NCBI GenBank assembly: GCA_965262305.1
Contig: CBDHEY010000001.1
Coordinates: 124,001 to 188,000 of the forward strand
Direction: 5' to 3'
Origin: CBDHEY01 sp965262305
Lineage (GTDB): Bacteria; Pseudomonadota; Gammaproteobacteria; Pseudomonadales; Cellvibrionaceae
DNA length: 64,000 nucleotides
Part shown: positions 1 through 9,398 of the stretch, piece by piece
Position numbering within the stretch: the stretch's first letter is position 1
How the letters are laid out: each line of letters begins with the position of its first letter
The notes under the pieces: generated by a model
Databases searched by the model: none
Told to the model about the DNA's origin: nothing
What the model saw: the letters and a program-made list of their open reading frames with translations, nothing else
Translations under genes and position numbers: made by a program

Positions 1-32
1 TTCAAAGTACCTATGATTAAATTGGCTCGATA

Positions 33-1037
33 TTACGGAGTCACGACAAATTTGAGCGTTCGACGATTTACATGAGGGGTTATCGGGTATAATTCACCAT
101 TCAAAAATAGGGTCGCCGCTTTAGCGTTACCCAGCAGTATTTCAAAGGGCCCCTGCCCCAAAAGCTGCAAATTATCCCCTTTGTTTGAAGTATTCGCAAA
201 TATAACTTTTCCGGTTGCATCTGACACCTTCACCCAGCATTCGTCGGTAAAGCTAAAAAAAAGCGTATCTTGCTTATTTTGATTTTCAGCTTCAACAAAC
301 AAACCCTCGTCAGATGCCATTGCTAACTGGTCTGATTCATAAATCGATGAATCGCTGGACACTGCTGTTTGATCTTCATTACCGAGTTCACCAATACTTA
401 GCGTTAAATCTGTGTTTTTAGATTTCGGAATATTCTTATTGTCACTTTGAAATTCTTCGGTGTACGATTCTTTCGGACGTTTGCTCGATACTTCGGAAGT
501 GTTTTGCAACTGAGTACTGTCGCTTCTATCTATCTCGTTTTTCTCCACTTCATCATATTTCTCTGTCACTGAAGCAACACTTGCACTTTTTTGAGGTTGA
601 AAAACAATGACAAAAATCCAAATGACAGCGACGATGACAGCATAGTGAACAAAACTCAATTGGGTAATCCAAGAGATCGTTTTAGCTGGCTTTTTTGTAA
701 TTCGAGCGCTGGAGTAGTCTTCTGCGTAAGCCTGAGAACCTGCCTCTACTGTAGGATTTTCCTCGTCCTGAGCGATATGTTTTGTTCTATATTGCTCAAT
801 ATACGGGCCAACATCGAAACCGACTATCTTTGCATATTTTTGCATATAAGCAATAGCAAAGGTATTTGAACCTAGATCATCAAAGCGCATTTCATCGAGT
901 GCAGTCAATTTAGATCGGCTAAAAAGCGTCTGTTTCTGGATTTCTTCGATTGAAATACCAGAGCGCTTCCTGAGATCCTTGAACGAAGGTAAGGAGGCGT
1001 CGATGAATGAATGATGATTTTCCTGAATATCGGTCAT
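33..1037 (-). CDS. rodZ: Cytoskeleton protein RodZ
   Basis: Cell-shape protein that couples MreB to the elongation machinery in the inner membrane. The 334-residue product has the family layout: an N-terminal helix-turn-helix (about residues 15-85), a basic stretch before one membrane segment (about 129-147, rich in V/I/F), a low-complexity Ser/Glu-rich periplasmic spacer (about 150-245), and a C-terminal beta domain (DUF4115 type, about 250-334, containing DECWVKVSDATGKVIF). The start codon overlaps the pilW stop by one base (TAATG), implying translational coupling. In related bacteria ispG follows; only 32 bases remain before the window edge and no ispG start is seen there. Assignment is firm from domain order and neighbours. 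Confidence 0.93.
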   Translation of the reverse strand: MTDIQENHHSFIDASLPSFKDLRKRSGISIEEIQKQTLFSRSKLTALDEMRFDDLGSNTFAIAYMQKYAKIVGFDVGPYIEQYRTKHIAQDEENPTVEAGSQAYAEDYSSARITKKPAKTISWITQLSFVHYAVIVAVIWIFVIVFQPQKSASVASVTEKYDEVEKNEIDRSDSTQLQNTSEVSSKRPKESYTEEFQSDNKNIPKSKNTDLTLSIGELGNEDQTAVSSDSSIYESDQLAMASDEGLFVEAENQNKQDTLFFSFTDECWVKVSDATGKVIFANTSNKGDNLQLLGQGPFEILLGNAKAATLFLNGELYPITPHVNRRTLKFVVTP

Positions 1038-1816
1038 TACTGGGATGAAGTCTGTTTATTCAATTTTTTATATTCAAGGTATTCTTTTGAATAAGGGTGC
1101 AAATTCCTCAATGCCATTGCATAACTTGCTTCCTTATCTTGATTCCCAAAAATTCTCTCAATGCGAATACCCAGCCAAAGGCTTCGCGATGATTGTTTCG
1201 CAATAGCATTGTATCGATCTAAATATTTTTTGGCTGCCGTATAGCTCCCCGAGTTAAAATTAAGCTCGGAAAGTTCCAATGCTGCAGGCGCAAATCGTTT
1301 ATCCAAATTCAAAGCGTATTCATAGGACGCTTTCGCTTGTATTTCATGACCCAATTGAGCCGACGTCAGACCTAAATAGTAAAGTGCCTCTGCACGGCTA
1401 CGGTAAGTAATATCTTGACTCGCTATTTCAAAATGAGTTTTAGCTTCCTGTGGTCGGCTTTGATCGAGCAAAAAGCGGCCATATGAAAGATGGACACCCG
1501 CCATTGAAAAATAGGCCTTTCCTTTAAGAGCACGTTGAAATCTTTGTTCAGCCATTTTGGTCTCACCATTTAATTGGTGAACCAAAGCCATACCCTGGTG
1601 CGCTTCAGCCGAGTTTTTATCGATTTTAAGTGCGCTCAAAAATGCTCTACTCGCCGCCTCCCTGCTTCCCTGTTGTAAATAGGTCATGCCCAATTTAACA
1701 TTGGCATCAATAGCGTTTTCTTTATTAATTACTCGTTCAGGATTTTCGTAAGTAGTAACACAGGCCACTAACAAAAATGAAAATCCAAACAGCAGTAGGG
1801 TTTTTGTAAAATGCAT
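1037..1816 (-). CDS. pilW: Type IV pilus biogenesis/stability lipoprotein PilW (PilF)
   Basis: Outer-membrane lipoprotein needed for multimerisation of the PilQ secretin. The N-terminus is a lipoprotein signal ending in the lipobox LLVAC, with Cys19 as the lipidation site. The rest is a run of TPR helices, for example ANVKLGMTYLQQGSREAA near residue 40, then AEAHQGMALVHQLNGETKMA and AEALYYLGLTSAQLGHEIQA. Length (259 aa) matches the family. A strong ribosome binding site (GAGGAAAGAG) supports the ATG at 1816. It lies between rlmN and rodZ, the usual gammaproteobacterial order, and presumably forms one transcript with them. Confidence 0.92.
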   Translation of the reverse strand: MHFTKTLLLFGFSFLLVACVTTYENPERVINKENAIDANVKLGMTYLQQGSREAASRAFLSALKIDKNSAEAHQGMALVHQLNGETKMAEQRFQRALKGKAYFSMAGVHLSYGRFLLDQSRPQEAKTHFEIASQDITYRSRAEALYYLGLTSAQLGHEIQAKASYEYALNLDKRFAPAALELSELNFNSGSYTAAKKYLDRYNAIAKQSSRSLWLGIRIERIFGNQDKEASYAMALRNLHPYSKEYLEYKKLNKQTSSQ

Positions 1817-1843
1817 CTCTTTCCTCGAATTTGTCGCGCTTTA

Positions 1844-3034
1844 TTATTGTATGACTTTTACTGGAATGACATCCCCGTCGGAACGTAAAAATGCTTCTTT
1901 GTCAATTTTATAGCGCTGACTACGCTTAGTTTTATCGTTTACTTGCCCAGCTAACTGACCACATGCCGCGTCAATGTCATCACCTCGAGTCGTTCTTATA
2001 GTCGTAGTAAAACCGGAATCAATTAAAATTTGTTGAAACCGTTTTAGAGCATTGTTACTGACGCGCTTATAATTGGATAAACGAAATGGATTAAACGGAA
2101 TCAAGTTAATTTTGACAGGCACATCTTTTAATAATTCAGCGAGTTCATGGGCATGATGCGCACGATCATTTACTTGATCAATTAACGTGTATTCGATCGT
2201 GATTTTTCGGTGATTATCTGGCAAACCATCGATGTAGCGCTTTGCTGATTCCAACAAAACCGCAATGGGATATTTTTTATTTATAGGTACTAATTCATTT
2301 CTCAAAACATCATTTGGCGCATGCAGTGAAAGAGCTAAACAGGCATCGGTATAGTCACCAAGTCGGTCCAACGCAGGAACAACGCCAGATGTGCTTAGGG
2401 TTACACGTCGTTTTGAAATCCCATAACTGTTGTCGTGCATCATGATATTCATCGCATCAACAACGTTATCGAAATTTAGCAAAGGTTCACCCATACCCAT
2501 CATAACCACATTAGTAACTCTTCGCTCTGCGCCGTCTTCAAATTGACCAAATGATTCAGCTGCTCGCCAAACTTGGCCAATAATTTCAGAAGCTGTGAGA
2601 TCTCGATTAAAGCCCTGCTTTCCAGTCGCGCAAAAACTGCAGTCGAGGGAGCAGCCGACCTGAGACGATACGCACAAGGTTCCCCGATCATTTTCAGGAA
2701 TGAATACGGTTTCAATAACGTTCCCGCCACCAACTTGAATCAAAAATTTTCTGGTGCCATCTTTAGAATCAAATTGCTCAACAACCTTCGGCGCTTCAAT
2801 ACAAGCAATTTCTTCTAATTTGTCGCGCAAAACTTTGCTGATATTGCTCATTGCCTGAAAGTCAGTCACGCCACTTTGATGAACCCATTTTAAAAGTTGA
2901 CTAGCTCTAAATTTCTTTTCACCAAGACCTTCAAAAAAAGCTTCGAGCTTTGATTGGGGGAGACCCATTAAATTTACCTTAGACTTTTCAGGCAAATCTT
3001 TAACGTGTTCTGTATTAACTGCAGGTTCTGTCAT
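1844..3034 (-). CDS. rlmN: Dual-specificity 23S rRNA/tRNA adenine C2-methyltransferase RlmN
   Basis: Radical-SAM enzyme that methylates A2503 of 23S rRNA and A37 of some tRNAs at C2. The radical-SAM cluster motif C-x3-C-x2-C is visible at Cys128, Cys132 and Cys135 ([12 protein letters not shown]). The [12 protein letters not shown] motif follows, and a C-terminal Cys (DAACGQLAG) is the expected methyl-carrier partner. The 396-residue product has a slightly extended N-terminus compared with short homologues. It sits 21 bases downstream of ndk and upstream of pilW, so ndk-rlmN-pilW-rodZ looks like one operon. Confidence 0.96.
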   Translation of the reverse strand: MTEPAVNTEHVKDLPEKSKVNLMGLPQSKLEAFFEGLGEKKFRASQLLKWVHQSGVTDFQAMSNISKVLRDKLEEIACIEAPKVVEQFDSKDGTRKFLIQVGGGNVIETVFIPENDRGTLCVSSQVGCSLDCSFCATGKQGFNRDLTASEIIGQVWRAAESFGQFEDGAERRVTNVVMMGMGEPLLNFDNVVDAMNIMMHDNSYGISKRRVTLSTSGVVPALDRLGDYTDACLALSLHAPNDVLRNELVPINKKYPIAVLLESAKRYIDGLPDNHRKITIEYTLIDQVNDRAHHAHELAELLKDVPVKINLIPFNPFRLSNYKRVSNNALKRFQQILIDSGFTTTIRTTRGDDIDAACGQLAGQVNDKTKRSQRYKIDKEAFLRSDGDVIPVKVIQ

Positions 3035-3055
3035 TCTTACATCAAACTACTAAAA

Positions 3056-3481
3056 TTATCTTGAGCAGATATCTGACTCATCAAAAAAATAAGCAATCTC
3101 GCGCTCTGCTGATTCTGTCGAGTCTGAACCATGAACGGAATTCTGCTGCATAGATTTTGCAAAATCGCGACGAATAGTGCCCTCTTCAGCTGTTTCTGGG
3201 TTTGTCGACCCCATAATCTTACGATTCAAAGCGATTGCATCTTCACCCTCTAATACTTGAACCACTATTGGACCTGAAGTCATGAAATCAACAAGGGTTT
3301 CGAAAAAGGGTTTACCCTTATGCTCGGCATAGAAGCCTTCAGCCTTCTCCGTGGAAAGAGTCATCATTCTGCTGGCAACAATTGTGAGACCATTGCTCTC
3401 GAATCGGCTATAAATTTTACCTATGATATTTCGAGCAACTGCATCGGGCTTAACTATTGAAAGCGTCTTTTCGATAGGCAT
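3056..3481 (-). CDS. ndk: Nucleoside diphosphate kinase
   Basis: Transfers the gamma phosphate between nucleoside tri- and diphosphates through a phospho-histidine. Family landmarks are the N-terminal [10 protein letters not shown], the middle [17 protein letters not shown], and the active-site region [20 protein letters not shown] with the catalytic His. A longer reading frame begins at 3505, but the ATG at 3481 is preferred: it yields the conserved [15 protein letters not shown] start and the usual length of about 141 residues, and it follows a good Shine-Dalgarno (AAGAGGA). It heads the ndk-rlmN-pilW-rodZ cluster. Confidence 0.96.
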   Translation of the reverse strand: MPIEKTLSIVKPDAVARNIIGKIYSRFESNGLTIVASRMMTLSTEKAEGFYAEHKGKPFFETLVDFMTSGPIVVQVLEGEDAIALNRKIMGSTNPETAEEGTIRRDFAKSMQQNSVHGSDSTESAEREIAYFFDESDICSR

Positions 3482-3668
3482 AATTAATCCTCTTCCTCTG
3501 TTCATGGTTGTCGTAAACCTTTGATTATACGGGTTTGCGAGACAAATGAGTATATAGAAGGATTAATCATAAAGACGTTGATTAGCGTAGAATCGTACAT
3601 GTGTTAGAAATATGTGATAAAAGCTATTTATCTGACCATCAATTAAAAATATTCCAAAGGAACATGCA

Positions 3669-4220
3669 ATGAAAACCCTACTAAAATTATCGATATTCAC
3701 CTGCATTTTATTTAGTGCTTTTTCCCGCGCAGAGACCAGTTGCCCCGAATTTTTAAATCATGATTACAAGGTTTTACATAGCAAGAAAACGGTTAACCTA
3801 TGTTCACTGTACAAAGAAAAACCCATGTTAATCGTCAATACTGCCAGTCATTGTGGTTTCACAAAGCAATTCGGTGGACTTGAGGCACTTTACAAAAAAT
3901 ACAAAAGCGATGGGTTTGAAGTTGTAGGGTTCACATCGAACGATTTTAAACAGGCGGCTAAATCGGAAGAAGAAGCCGCTGGGATTTGCTATAAAAATTA
4001 TGGCGTGACATTTACGATGCTCTCTCCCACTAAGGTACGCGGCAAAGAAGCAAACCCGACTTTCACGCATATTAAAGAAGCCGCAGGCTCACCCCAATGG
4101 AATTTCTTTAAATACCTTGTTTCCGCCGATGGCAAAACTATTACTAGGTATGGAAGCAGTACGGCTCCCATTGAATCAAAGCTAGAAAAAGCACTTGCTG
4201 AAAAACTTAAGGAAAGCTAA
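3669..4220 (+). CDS. Secreted glutathione peroxidase family protein
   Basis: Thiol peroxidase of the GPx/BtuE family, probably reducing hydrogen peroxide or organic hydroperoxides in the periplasm. A signal peptide covers about residues 1-21 (KLSIFTCILFSAFSRA), which is unusual because many bacterial GPx proteins are cytosolic. The peroxidatic residue is Cys62 in NTASHCGFTKQF. The conserved Trp-Asn pair is present in SPQWNFFKYLV, and a possible resolving Cys lies in GICYKNYGV. The start ATG follows AAGGAA. It is transcribed divergently from ndk and stands alone. Thioredoxin rather than glutathione is the more likely reductant for bacterial members, but this cannot be read from sequence. Confidence 0.88.
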   Translation: MKTLLKLSIFTCILFSAFSRAETSCPEFLNHDYKVLHSKKTVNLCSLYKEKPMLIVNTASHCGFTKQFGGLEALYKKYKSDGFEVVGFTSNDFKQAAKSEEEAAGICYKNYGVTFTMLSPTKVRGKEANPTFTHIKEAAGSPQWNFFKYLVSADGKTITRYGSSTAPIESKLEKALAEKLKES

Positions 4221-4322
4221 ATATGATTTAAAAGGACACGCACTGAACTTCTCTCTCAAAGAGACAGACAAGTGCAGTTTCCCTTAACCAAGGTTAGAAC
4301 GAACAATAATAAATATTTGAAC

Positions 4323-4351
4323 TAAGCGGAGTGAAAGTCAAACTCCGCTTA
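4323..4351. terminator. Stem-loop between convergent gpx and GH43 genes
   Basis: A perfect 10-base inverted repeat (TAAGCGGAGT / ACTCCGCTTA, 9-base loop) lies between the gpx stop and the end of the first GH43 gene. There is no strong T-tract on either side, so termination is likely but not certain. It may serve both strands. Confidence 0.6.
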
Positions 4352-4367
4352 ACAATTCAAACCAACA

Positions 4368-5966
4368 CTACTTAATTTCTTTATAAGAAAAATACTCAAA
4401 ATCAGCATGTTGACCTTGACCAGAAATATCTTGGCAACATATACCTACAAATGCGCCCGTAAACGCGGGCCGATATCGCTTGTCAGAGTCACGAACATAA
4501 TCATCAGAAAGCTCACTGCCATCTAAAACAAGATCAATTGCAAGCCATTGACCTTCTTCAACAGCATAATAGAATTGAAGTTCAGAACCATTGAAATCAG
4601 CTTTTAAGTAAATTTTCTCAGCGTCAGTAACTTCGATAGGCTCGACCTTCAAACCCGCTTCAAGTTTGTTACAAGACATGATATTGATAAACTTCTTGGT
4701 TCCACAATCGCTCCCATACAGGTGAACGTAATGGTAGTGATAGGAGTTGTAATAGCACACCAATCCGGCCATTTGCATGAAATGCCCAGGAGTAAATTCT
4801 AAAGCCGTTTCCGCGACAATATGGTGCTCTTGAACGCGACGTGCTATAAAGCTCTGATTAAACCATGAGCTCAAAGACTCCCGCCCATATAAACGCAAAA
4901 AGCCAGGTCGATCTTCTTGATTAATCCAATCTTTTGTCATGGGTACGCGTAAAGATTGAAAGTTAATATCTAACTCTCCACCATCAAATATTACTTTTTC
5001 AGCGTCCGGTTCGAATTCATATAATGGCAAACTAGGGGCTTCAACAAATTCACCCGCAACTTTTCCACCACGCGCAAGATAGGGCCAACCATCGCGCCAT
5101 TCTAACTTTTCAATACCCGTCTCTCTTCCCGTAATACAACGACCCTTTTCCGTAAGAGGACGACCACATAAGAAGGTGGTATACCACTCACCATCTTGCG
5201 TTTCAATAAAACCGCCATGACCGGTTTTTTGAATCTTGGCTGATGGATCATCTTTCGAAGTAATGATTGGGTTTTGAGGATGTAACTCGTAAGGGCCTGT
5301 AATATCTTTCGATCGAGCAACAGTCATAGCATGACCATATTCAGTGCCACCTTCTGCAGTTAACAAATAATAGAAGCCATTTTTTCTGTAGATGTGAGGG
5401 CCTTCGGTTCCACCCAATTCGGTTCCTTCAAAAATGTAGTGGATATCACCAATAAGTTCATTAGAGTCTGTGCAAAACTCTTGCATCACTATGCCTCCAA
5501 AAAACTTTTGTTTTCGATGATCAACAATCATATTCAAAAACCACGAACGACCGTCTTCATCGTGGAAAAGCGATCCATCAAAACCACTCGAATTCAAGTA
5601 TGAAGGTTCCGACCAAGGTCCTTTCATACTTGGGCTTGATACCACATAGTTTGGTGTATCTTTCCATGCACCATCAAATGTCTTTACGTTGGTATAGATT
5701 AAATAATAGAGTTTCGTTTTCGGGCTGTAACTCACACAAGGAGCCCACACACCACAGGAATCTGGGACCCCTAATAAATCCAGCTGAGAAACTCTATCAA
5801 GTGGTCGACTAATAAGTTTCCAATTTACCAAATCTTTAGAGTGATGAATTTGATATCCAGGAAACCATTCAAAAGTCGAAGTAACGATATAGTAATCATC
5901 ACCATCACGAATAATATCTGGATCTGGATTGAAACCTCGAAGAATAGGATTTTGTATCTTGCTCAT
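4368..5966 (-). CDS. GH43 beta-xylosidase-like glycoside hydrolase (copy 1)
   Basis: Family 43 glycoside hydrolase expected to remove xylose (or arabinose) from short xylan oligosaccharides. The N-terminal five-bladed propeller (about residues 5-310) carries the three GH43 acidic residues: Asp15 in NPDPDIIR (base), Asp130 in GFDGSLFHDEDG (pKa modulator) and Glu188 in GGTEGPHIY (acid). A C-terminal beta-sandwich of about 200 residues follows, as in XynB-type enzymes. No signal peptide is present, so it should act in the cytoplasm on imported oligosaccharides. It is 38 bases downstream of a close paralogue, and the two probably share a transcript. Substrate (beta-1,4-xylobiose versus arabinoside) is inferred from the adjacent pentose genes. 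Confidence 0.9.
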   Translation of the reverse strand: MSKIQNPILRGFNPDPDIIRDGDDYYIVTSTFEWFPGYQIHHSKDLVNWKLISRPLDRVSQLDLLGVPDSCGVWAPCVSYSPKTKLYYLIYTNVKTFDGAWKDTPNYVVSSPSMKGPWSEPSYLNSSGFDGSLFHDEDGRSWFLNMIVDHRKQKFFGGIVMQEFCTDSNELIGDIHYIFEGTELGGTEGPHIYRKNGFYYLLTAEGGTEYGHAMTVARSKDITGPYELHPQNPIITSKDDPSAKIQKTGHGGFIETQDGEWYTTFLCGRPLTEKGRCITGRETGIEKLEWRDGWPYLARGGKVAGEFVEAPSLPLYEFEPDAEKVIFDGGELDINFQSLRVPMTKDWINQEDRPGFLRLYGRESLSSWFNQSFIARRVQEHHIVAETALEFTPGHFMQMAGLVCYYNSYHYHYVHLYGSDCGTKKFINIMSCNKLEAGLKVEPIEVTDAEKIYLKADFNGSELQFYYAVEEGQWLAIDLVLDGSELSDDYVRDSDKRYRPAFTGAFVGICCQDISGQGQHADFEYFSYKEIK

Positions 5967-6004
5967 AATATTTTTCTTTTTAACACCCGTTTAAGAAGCA
6001 AGCG

Positions 6005-7609
6005 TTAAAGCTCCTTATATTCAAAGAAATCGAAATCTGCATGGTAGCGACGCCCAGATAAATCTTGACAAGCCATGCCAACGAACGCACCGGTAAAGCA
6101 AGGTCGGAAAGGACCAGGATAGGCCTCCACATGCTCATCAGATAGAATACTTCCGTCTAAAACTGGGCCAATTTTCTGCCAACTATTTTCTGAGGTCCCA
6201 TAATAAAACTGTAAATCTTTGCCGTTGTAATCCACTTTCAAATAGATTTTTTCCACGCCGGTAACATCAAGAGGTTCAGCCAGGGGCTCCGTCGTATTGT
6301 ATGATTCACACGAGACGATACCTAAATATTTTTTAGTGCCATCATCATTGCCGAAAACATGGAGATAGTGATACGTATAGGTATTGTAATAACACACCAA
6401 GCCGGCGAGTTGTTGGAAAGTAACAGGGTCAAACTCGACACTCGTGGAGGCTTCGATATGATGTGCTTGAACACGACGGGCGATTAAGCTCTGATCAAAA
6501 GTCGAAGTTAACGAATCTCGGCCATATAATCTCAAGTGGCTTTTTCGTTCGGTTAAAGTCACCCAGTCTGGCGTCATTGGAACACGCAGTGACTGAAAGT
6601 TTATATCCATTTCTTCCGAGTCAAATTCGATCCGCTGCGGTTCTGGATCAAATTCGTGATCAGGCCAATCTGGAGCCTCTACATAACGCCGCGCAACATG
6701 TTCACCAGAAACAGGGTAAAGCCAATCGTCATCACGCCATTCTACTTTTTCAATACCACTTTCACGGCCAGTGATGCATTTTCCACGCTCTGTAAGAGGA
6801 CGACCAGTTAAAAACGTCAGATACCATTGGCCATCATGAGTTTCAACTAAGCCACCGTGTCCCGTTCTTTGTAAATAATTTTCTGGATGATCTTTTGAAG
6901 AAAAAATAGGGTTTTCGGGATGAACTTCATACGGGCCATCTATATTACGCGAGCGCGCTAAAGTCATACAATGGTGATATCCCGTACCGCCTTCAGCCAA
7001 TAACAAATAATACCAGCCATTGCGCTTGTACATATGCGGACCTTCGGTACATCCATGCTCAGTATTACCAAATATCTTTTTGGGCGTACCCACGAGTTTT
7101 TTCTGTTCTGAATCGTATTCTTGCAACACGATTCCACCAAAGAAATTGGCTGAACGATGGTCAACTATCATGTTAACTAACCAACTTTTGCCATCATCAT
7201 CATGAAAAAACGAAGCATCAAAACCACTTGAGTTAAGATAAATCGCATCAGACCAAGGACCTGTAATCTTTTCCGCTGTGACAAGATAATTGGGAGTGTC
7301 CATGCCTGGACCATCGAAACGTTTCACATTGGTATAGGGCAAATAATACAATTTATCTTTAGGGTTATATGTAATACATGGAGCCCAAACACCACAAGAA
7401 TCTGGCACTCCGCGCATATCCAATTGCGATAAACGATCCAAAGGCCGATCGATCAATTTCCAATTTCGTAGATCTCTAGAATGATGTAGCTGATATCCAG
7501 GAAACCACTCGAAAGTCGAAGTGACAATGTAATAGTCTTCCCCGTCGCGAATAATATCGGGATCTGGATTAAACCCCCTGAGAATAGGATTCTCGATCAT
7601 TTTTGTCAT
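6005..7609 (-). CDS. GH43 beta-xylosidase-like glycoside hydrolase (copy 2)
   Basis: Paralogue of the neighbouring GH43 gene, similar along the full length (for example a shared TSTFEWFPGYQ and VPDSCGVWAPC). Catalytic residues line up as Asp16, Asp131 and Glu189 (GCTEGPHMY). It has the same propeller plus C-terminal beta-sandwich design, 534 residues, and no signal peptide. Differences cluster near the active-site loops (GCTEG here versus GGTEG, DASFF versus DGSLF), so the pair may differ in chain length or aglycone preference. It is the promoter-proximal gene of the pair. The start could be Met1 or Met4; the Shine-Dalgarno is weak for both. Confidence 0.9.
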   Translation of the reverse strand: MTKMIENPILRGFNPDPDIIRDGEDYYIVTSTFEWFPGYQLHHSRDLRNWKLIDRPLDRLSQLDMRGVPDSCGVWAPCITYNPKDKLYYLPYTNVKRFDGPGMDTPNYLVTAEKITGPWSDAIYLNSSGFDASFFHDDDGKSWLVNMIVDHRSANFFGGIVLQEYDSEQKKLVGTPKKIFGNTEHGCTEGPHMYKRNGWYYLLLAEGGTGYHHCMTLARSRNIDGPYEVHPENPIFSSKDHPENYLQRTGHGGLVETHDGQWYLTFLTGRPLTERGKCITGRESGIEKVEWRDDDWLYPVSGEHVARRYVEAPDWPDHEFDPEPQRIEFDSEEMDINFQSLRVPMTPDWVTLTERKSHLRLYGRDSLTSTFDQSLIARRVQAHHIEASTSVEFDPVTFQQLAGLVCYYNTYTYHYLHVFGNDDGTKKYLGIVSCESYNTTEPLAEPLDVTGVEKIYLKVDYNGKDLQFYYGTSENSWQKIGPVLDGSILSDEHVEAYPGPFRPCFTGAFVGMACQDLSGRRYHADFDFFEYKEL

Positions 7610-7652
7610 AATCAGGACTCAAATCACTATGTTTTTCGTTATATTTATATGC

Positions 7653-7689
7653 AAAAAACCCTCGCAACCGATATCGGCTATTGCGAGGG
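7653..7689 (-). terminator. Rho-independent terminator of the semialdehyde dehydrogenase gene
   Basis: On the minus strand CCCTCGCAA pairs with TTGCGAGGG and is followed by six T. The 13-base loop contains its own CCGATATCGG palindrome. It lies 41 bases past the stop of the aldehyde dehydrogenase gene and separates that unit from the GH43 pair. Confidence 0.9.
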
Positions 7690-7729
7690 CGACTCATAAA
7701 AAGAATAGCATTAATCTATTTTTTCAGGA

Positions 7730-9304
7730 TTATACCGCTTCTTGCGTCAATTCGTTATTGACTAAACGAAAAATTCCAAGTGGATTTTCATTTTTAAGCG
7801 CTTCAGGTAAAAGCTCATTAGGTGTGCTTTGATAAGCAACAAATCGAGCAAATCTTACCATTGAATCTGCACCAACACTGGTCGTTGTCGACACAGCGGA
7901 AGCAGGGTAAGGACCACCGTGTTGCTGTGATGGATTTACGTCAACACCTGTGGGGTAACCATTGTATATAACTCGCCCAACCTTTTGTTCAACTAAACCA
8001 TGCAGTTTTGCAGCGAGCTCCATGTCTTCGTCACAATGAATGCTTGCTGTTAAGTTTCCTTCAAGTTGCTTAGCCACTTGTAACATTTGATCTTCACTGT
8101 CGCAAACGACATACAAAGTGACTGGACCAAATATCTCTTCTGACAAGGTTTCATCGGCAAGGAAATCCTCAGCACTTACTTTAAAAGCGGCATTTGGAGG
8201 CGTTAAGCTTTCAGAATCAATTTCAGTTGGATTCAACCATTCAACCTTTGGATTATTTTGTAAACGAGAAATACCAGCGTAAAGCCCTTTTGCGATACTT
8301 GGATTGAGCAAGTGTGTTTTTGGTGCCCCTGTTAAGCTTTCAGCTAATTTAGTCTCGAATGTATCGTTAGATGTAGAAACTAAAATCCCTGGAGACGTGC
8401 AAAACTGGCCTGTGCCCATACAAACAGAACCACTGAGTGCAGCTCCAATTTGCTCCGCCTGAGCTTCCATCGTTTTTGGCCCTACAAAAACAGGGTTAAT
8501 ACTTCCCATCTCTGCATAAACTGGAATTGGTGTTGGACGCGCTGCAGCAATGTCCATAAGTGCACGACCCCCACCAAGTGAACCAGTGAAGCCGACCGCC
8601 TGAATTAACGGATGCTTAACAAGTTCAGTACCTAGTTCATTACCTACACCTTGTAACAAAGAAAATACGCCAGCAGGAAAGTCTGTTTTCTTAACAGCCG
8701 AATCTACTGCGTTTGCAAACAATTCAGAAGTTGCTGGATGTGCAGGGTGGCCCTTTACAACAACAGGGTTACCTGCCGCGATTGCTGAAGCGGTATCTCC
8801 ACCGAGGGTTCCAAACGCAAAAGGAAAGTTTGATGCACCAAATACTGCAACTGGACCTATCGCTTTCATCATACGGCGTATATCGGGTTTAGGGACTGGA
8901 GCGCGATCCGGAATAGCAGTATCAATGCTCGCTTTAACCCATTCACCCTTAATCGCTTGAGCTGCAAATGCGCGAATTTGGCCGCAAGTTCTGCCTCTCT
9001 CTCCAGTCATTCGAGGCAAACCCAAACCAGTTTCTGAGTCGCCCGTTTCTAATAACTGATCACCCAAAGCTTCAATTTCGTCAGCCAGCGTATTTAAAAA
9101 AGCACCAATAGTTTTTCCATCAAGCTTGCGCATAGCTTGATAGGCTTCTTCTGCTGCAGTCACGGCGTTATTGATTTCGTTCTGACCACAGGTAGCAAAC
9201 GAGAACATTGATTCTTTTGTATAAGGATTGAATGATTGAAACGCAGTGCCAGTGGGTTCTACCCATTGTCCTGCAATATAAGACTTACCGGTAACATCTA
9301 CCAT
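7730..9304 (-). CDS. Alpha-ketoglutaric semialdehyde (2,5-dioxovalerate) dehydrogenase
   Basis: NAD(P)-dependent aldehyde dehydrogenase predicted to oxidise 2-oxoglutarate semialdehyde to 2-oxoglutarate, the last step of the oxidative pentose (Weimberg) route. Active-site elements are Asn159 in FGASNFPFAF, Lys184 in VVVKGHPAHP, Glu265 in YAEMGSINPVF and nucleophile Cys302 in GQFCTSPG. The GHPAHP and EMGSINP signatures are typical of the type III KGSADH subgroup rather than of betaine or succinic semialdehyde dehydrogenases. A strong Shine-Dalgarno (AGAGGAAA) supports the start. It lies 94 bases downstream of the XylX-like gene, whose product would be its substrate. A similar enzyme also serves glucarate and hydroxyproline pathways, so context decides the call. 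Confidence 0.9.
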   Translation of the reverse strand: MVDVTGKSYIAGQWVEPTGTAFQSFNPYTKESMFSFATCGQNEINNAVTAAEEAYQAMRKLDGKTIGAFLNTLADEIEALGDQLLETGDSETGLGLPRMTGERGRTCGQIRAFAAQAIKGEWVKASIDTAIPDRAPVPKPDIRRMMKAIGPVAVFGASNFPFAFGTLGGDTASAIAAGNPVVVKGHPAHPATSELFANAVDSAVKKTDFPAGVFSLLQGVGNELGTELVKHPLIQAVGFTGSLGGGRALMDIAAARPTPIPVYAEMGSINPVFVGPKTMEAQAEQIGAALSGSVCMGTGQFCTSPGILVSTSNDTFETKLAESLTGAPKTHLLNPSIAKGLYAGISRLQNNPKVEWLNPTEIDSESLTPPNAAFKVSAEDFLADETLSEEIFGPVTLYVVCDSEDQMLQVAKQLEGNLTASIHCDEDMELAAKLHGLVEQKVGRVIYNGYPTGVDVNPSQQHGGPYPASAVSTTTSVGADSMVRFARFVAYQSTPNELLPEALKNENPLGIFRLVNNELTQEAV

Positions 9305-9398
9305 TTGTGGTTTCCTCTTTATGATTTAAGCGGCACAAGATTCAATTATTGAAACTGCCGACACCCAAGTTCTTTAGTTTAATTAGGACGTATTAAGA

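Noticed and set aside
3611..3635. CRP-type site upstream of gpx
   Set aside because: TGTGA is present but the second half-site is not.
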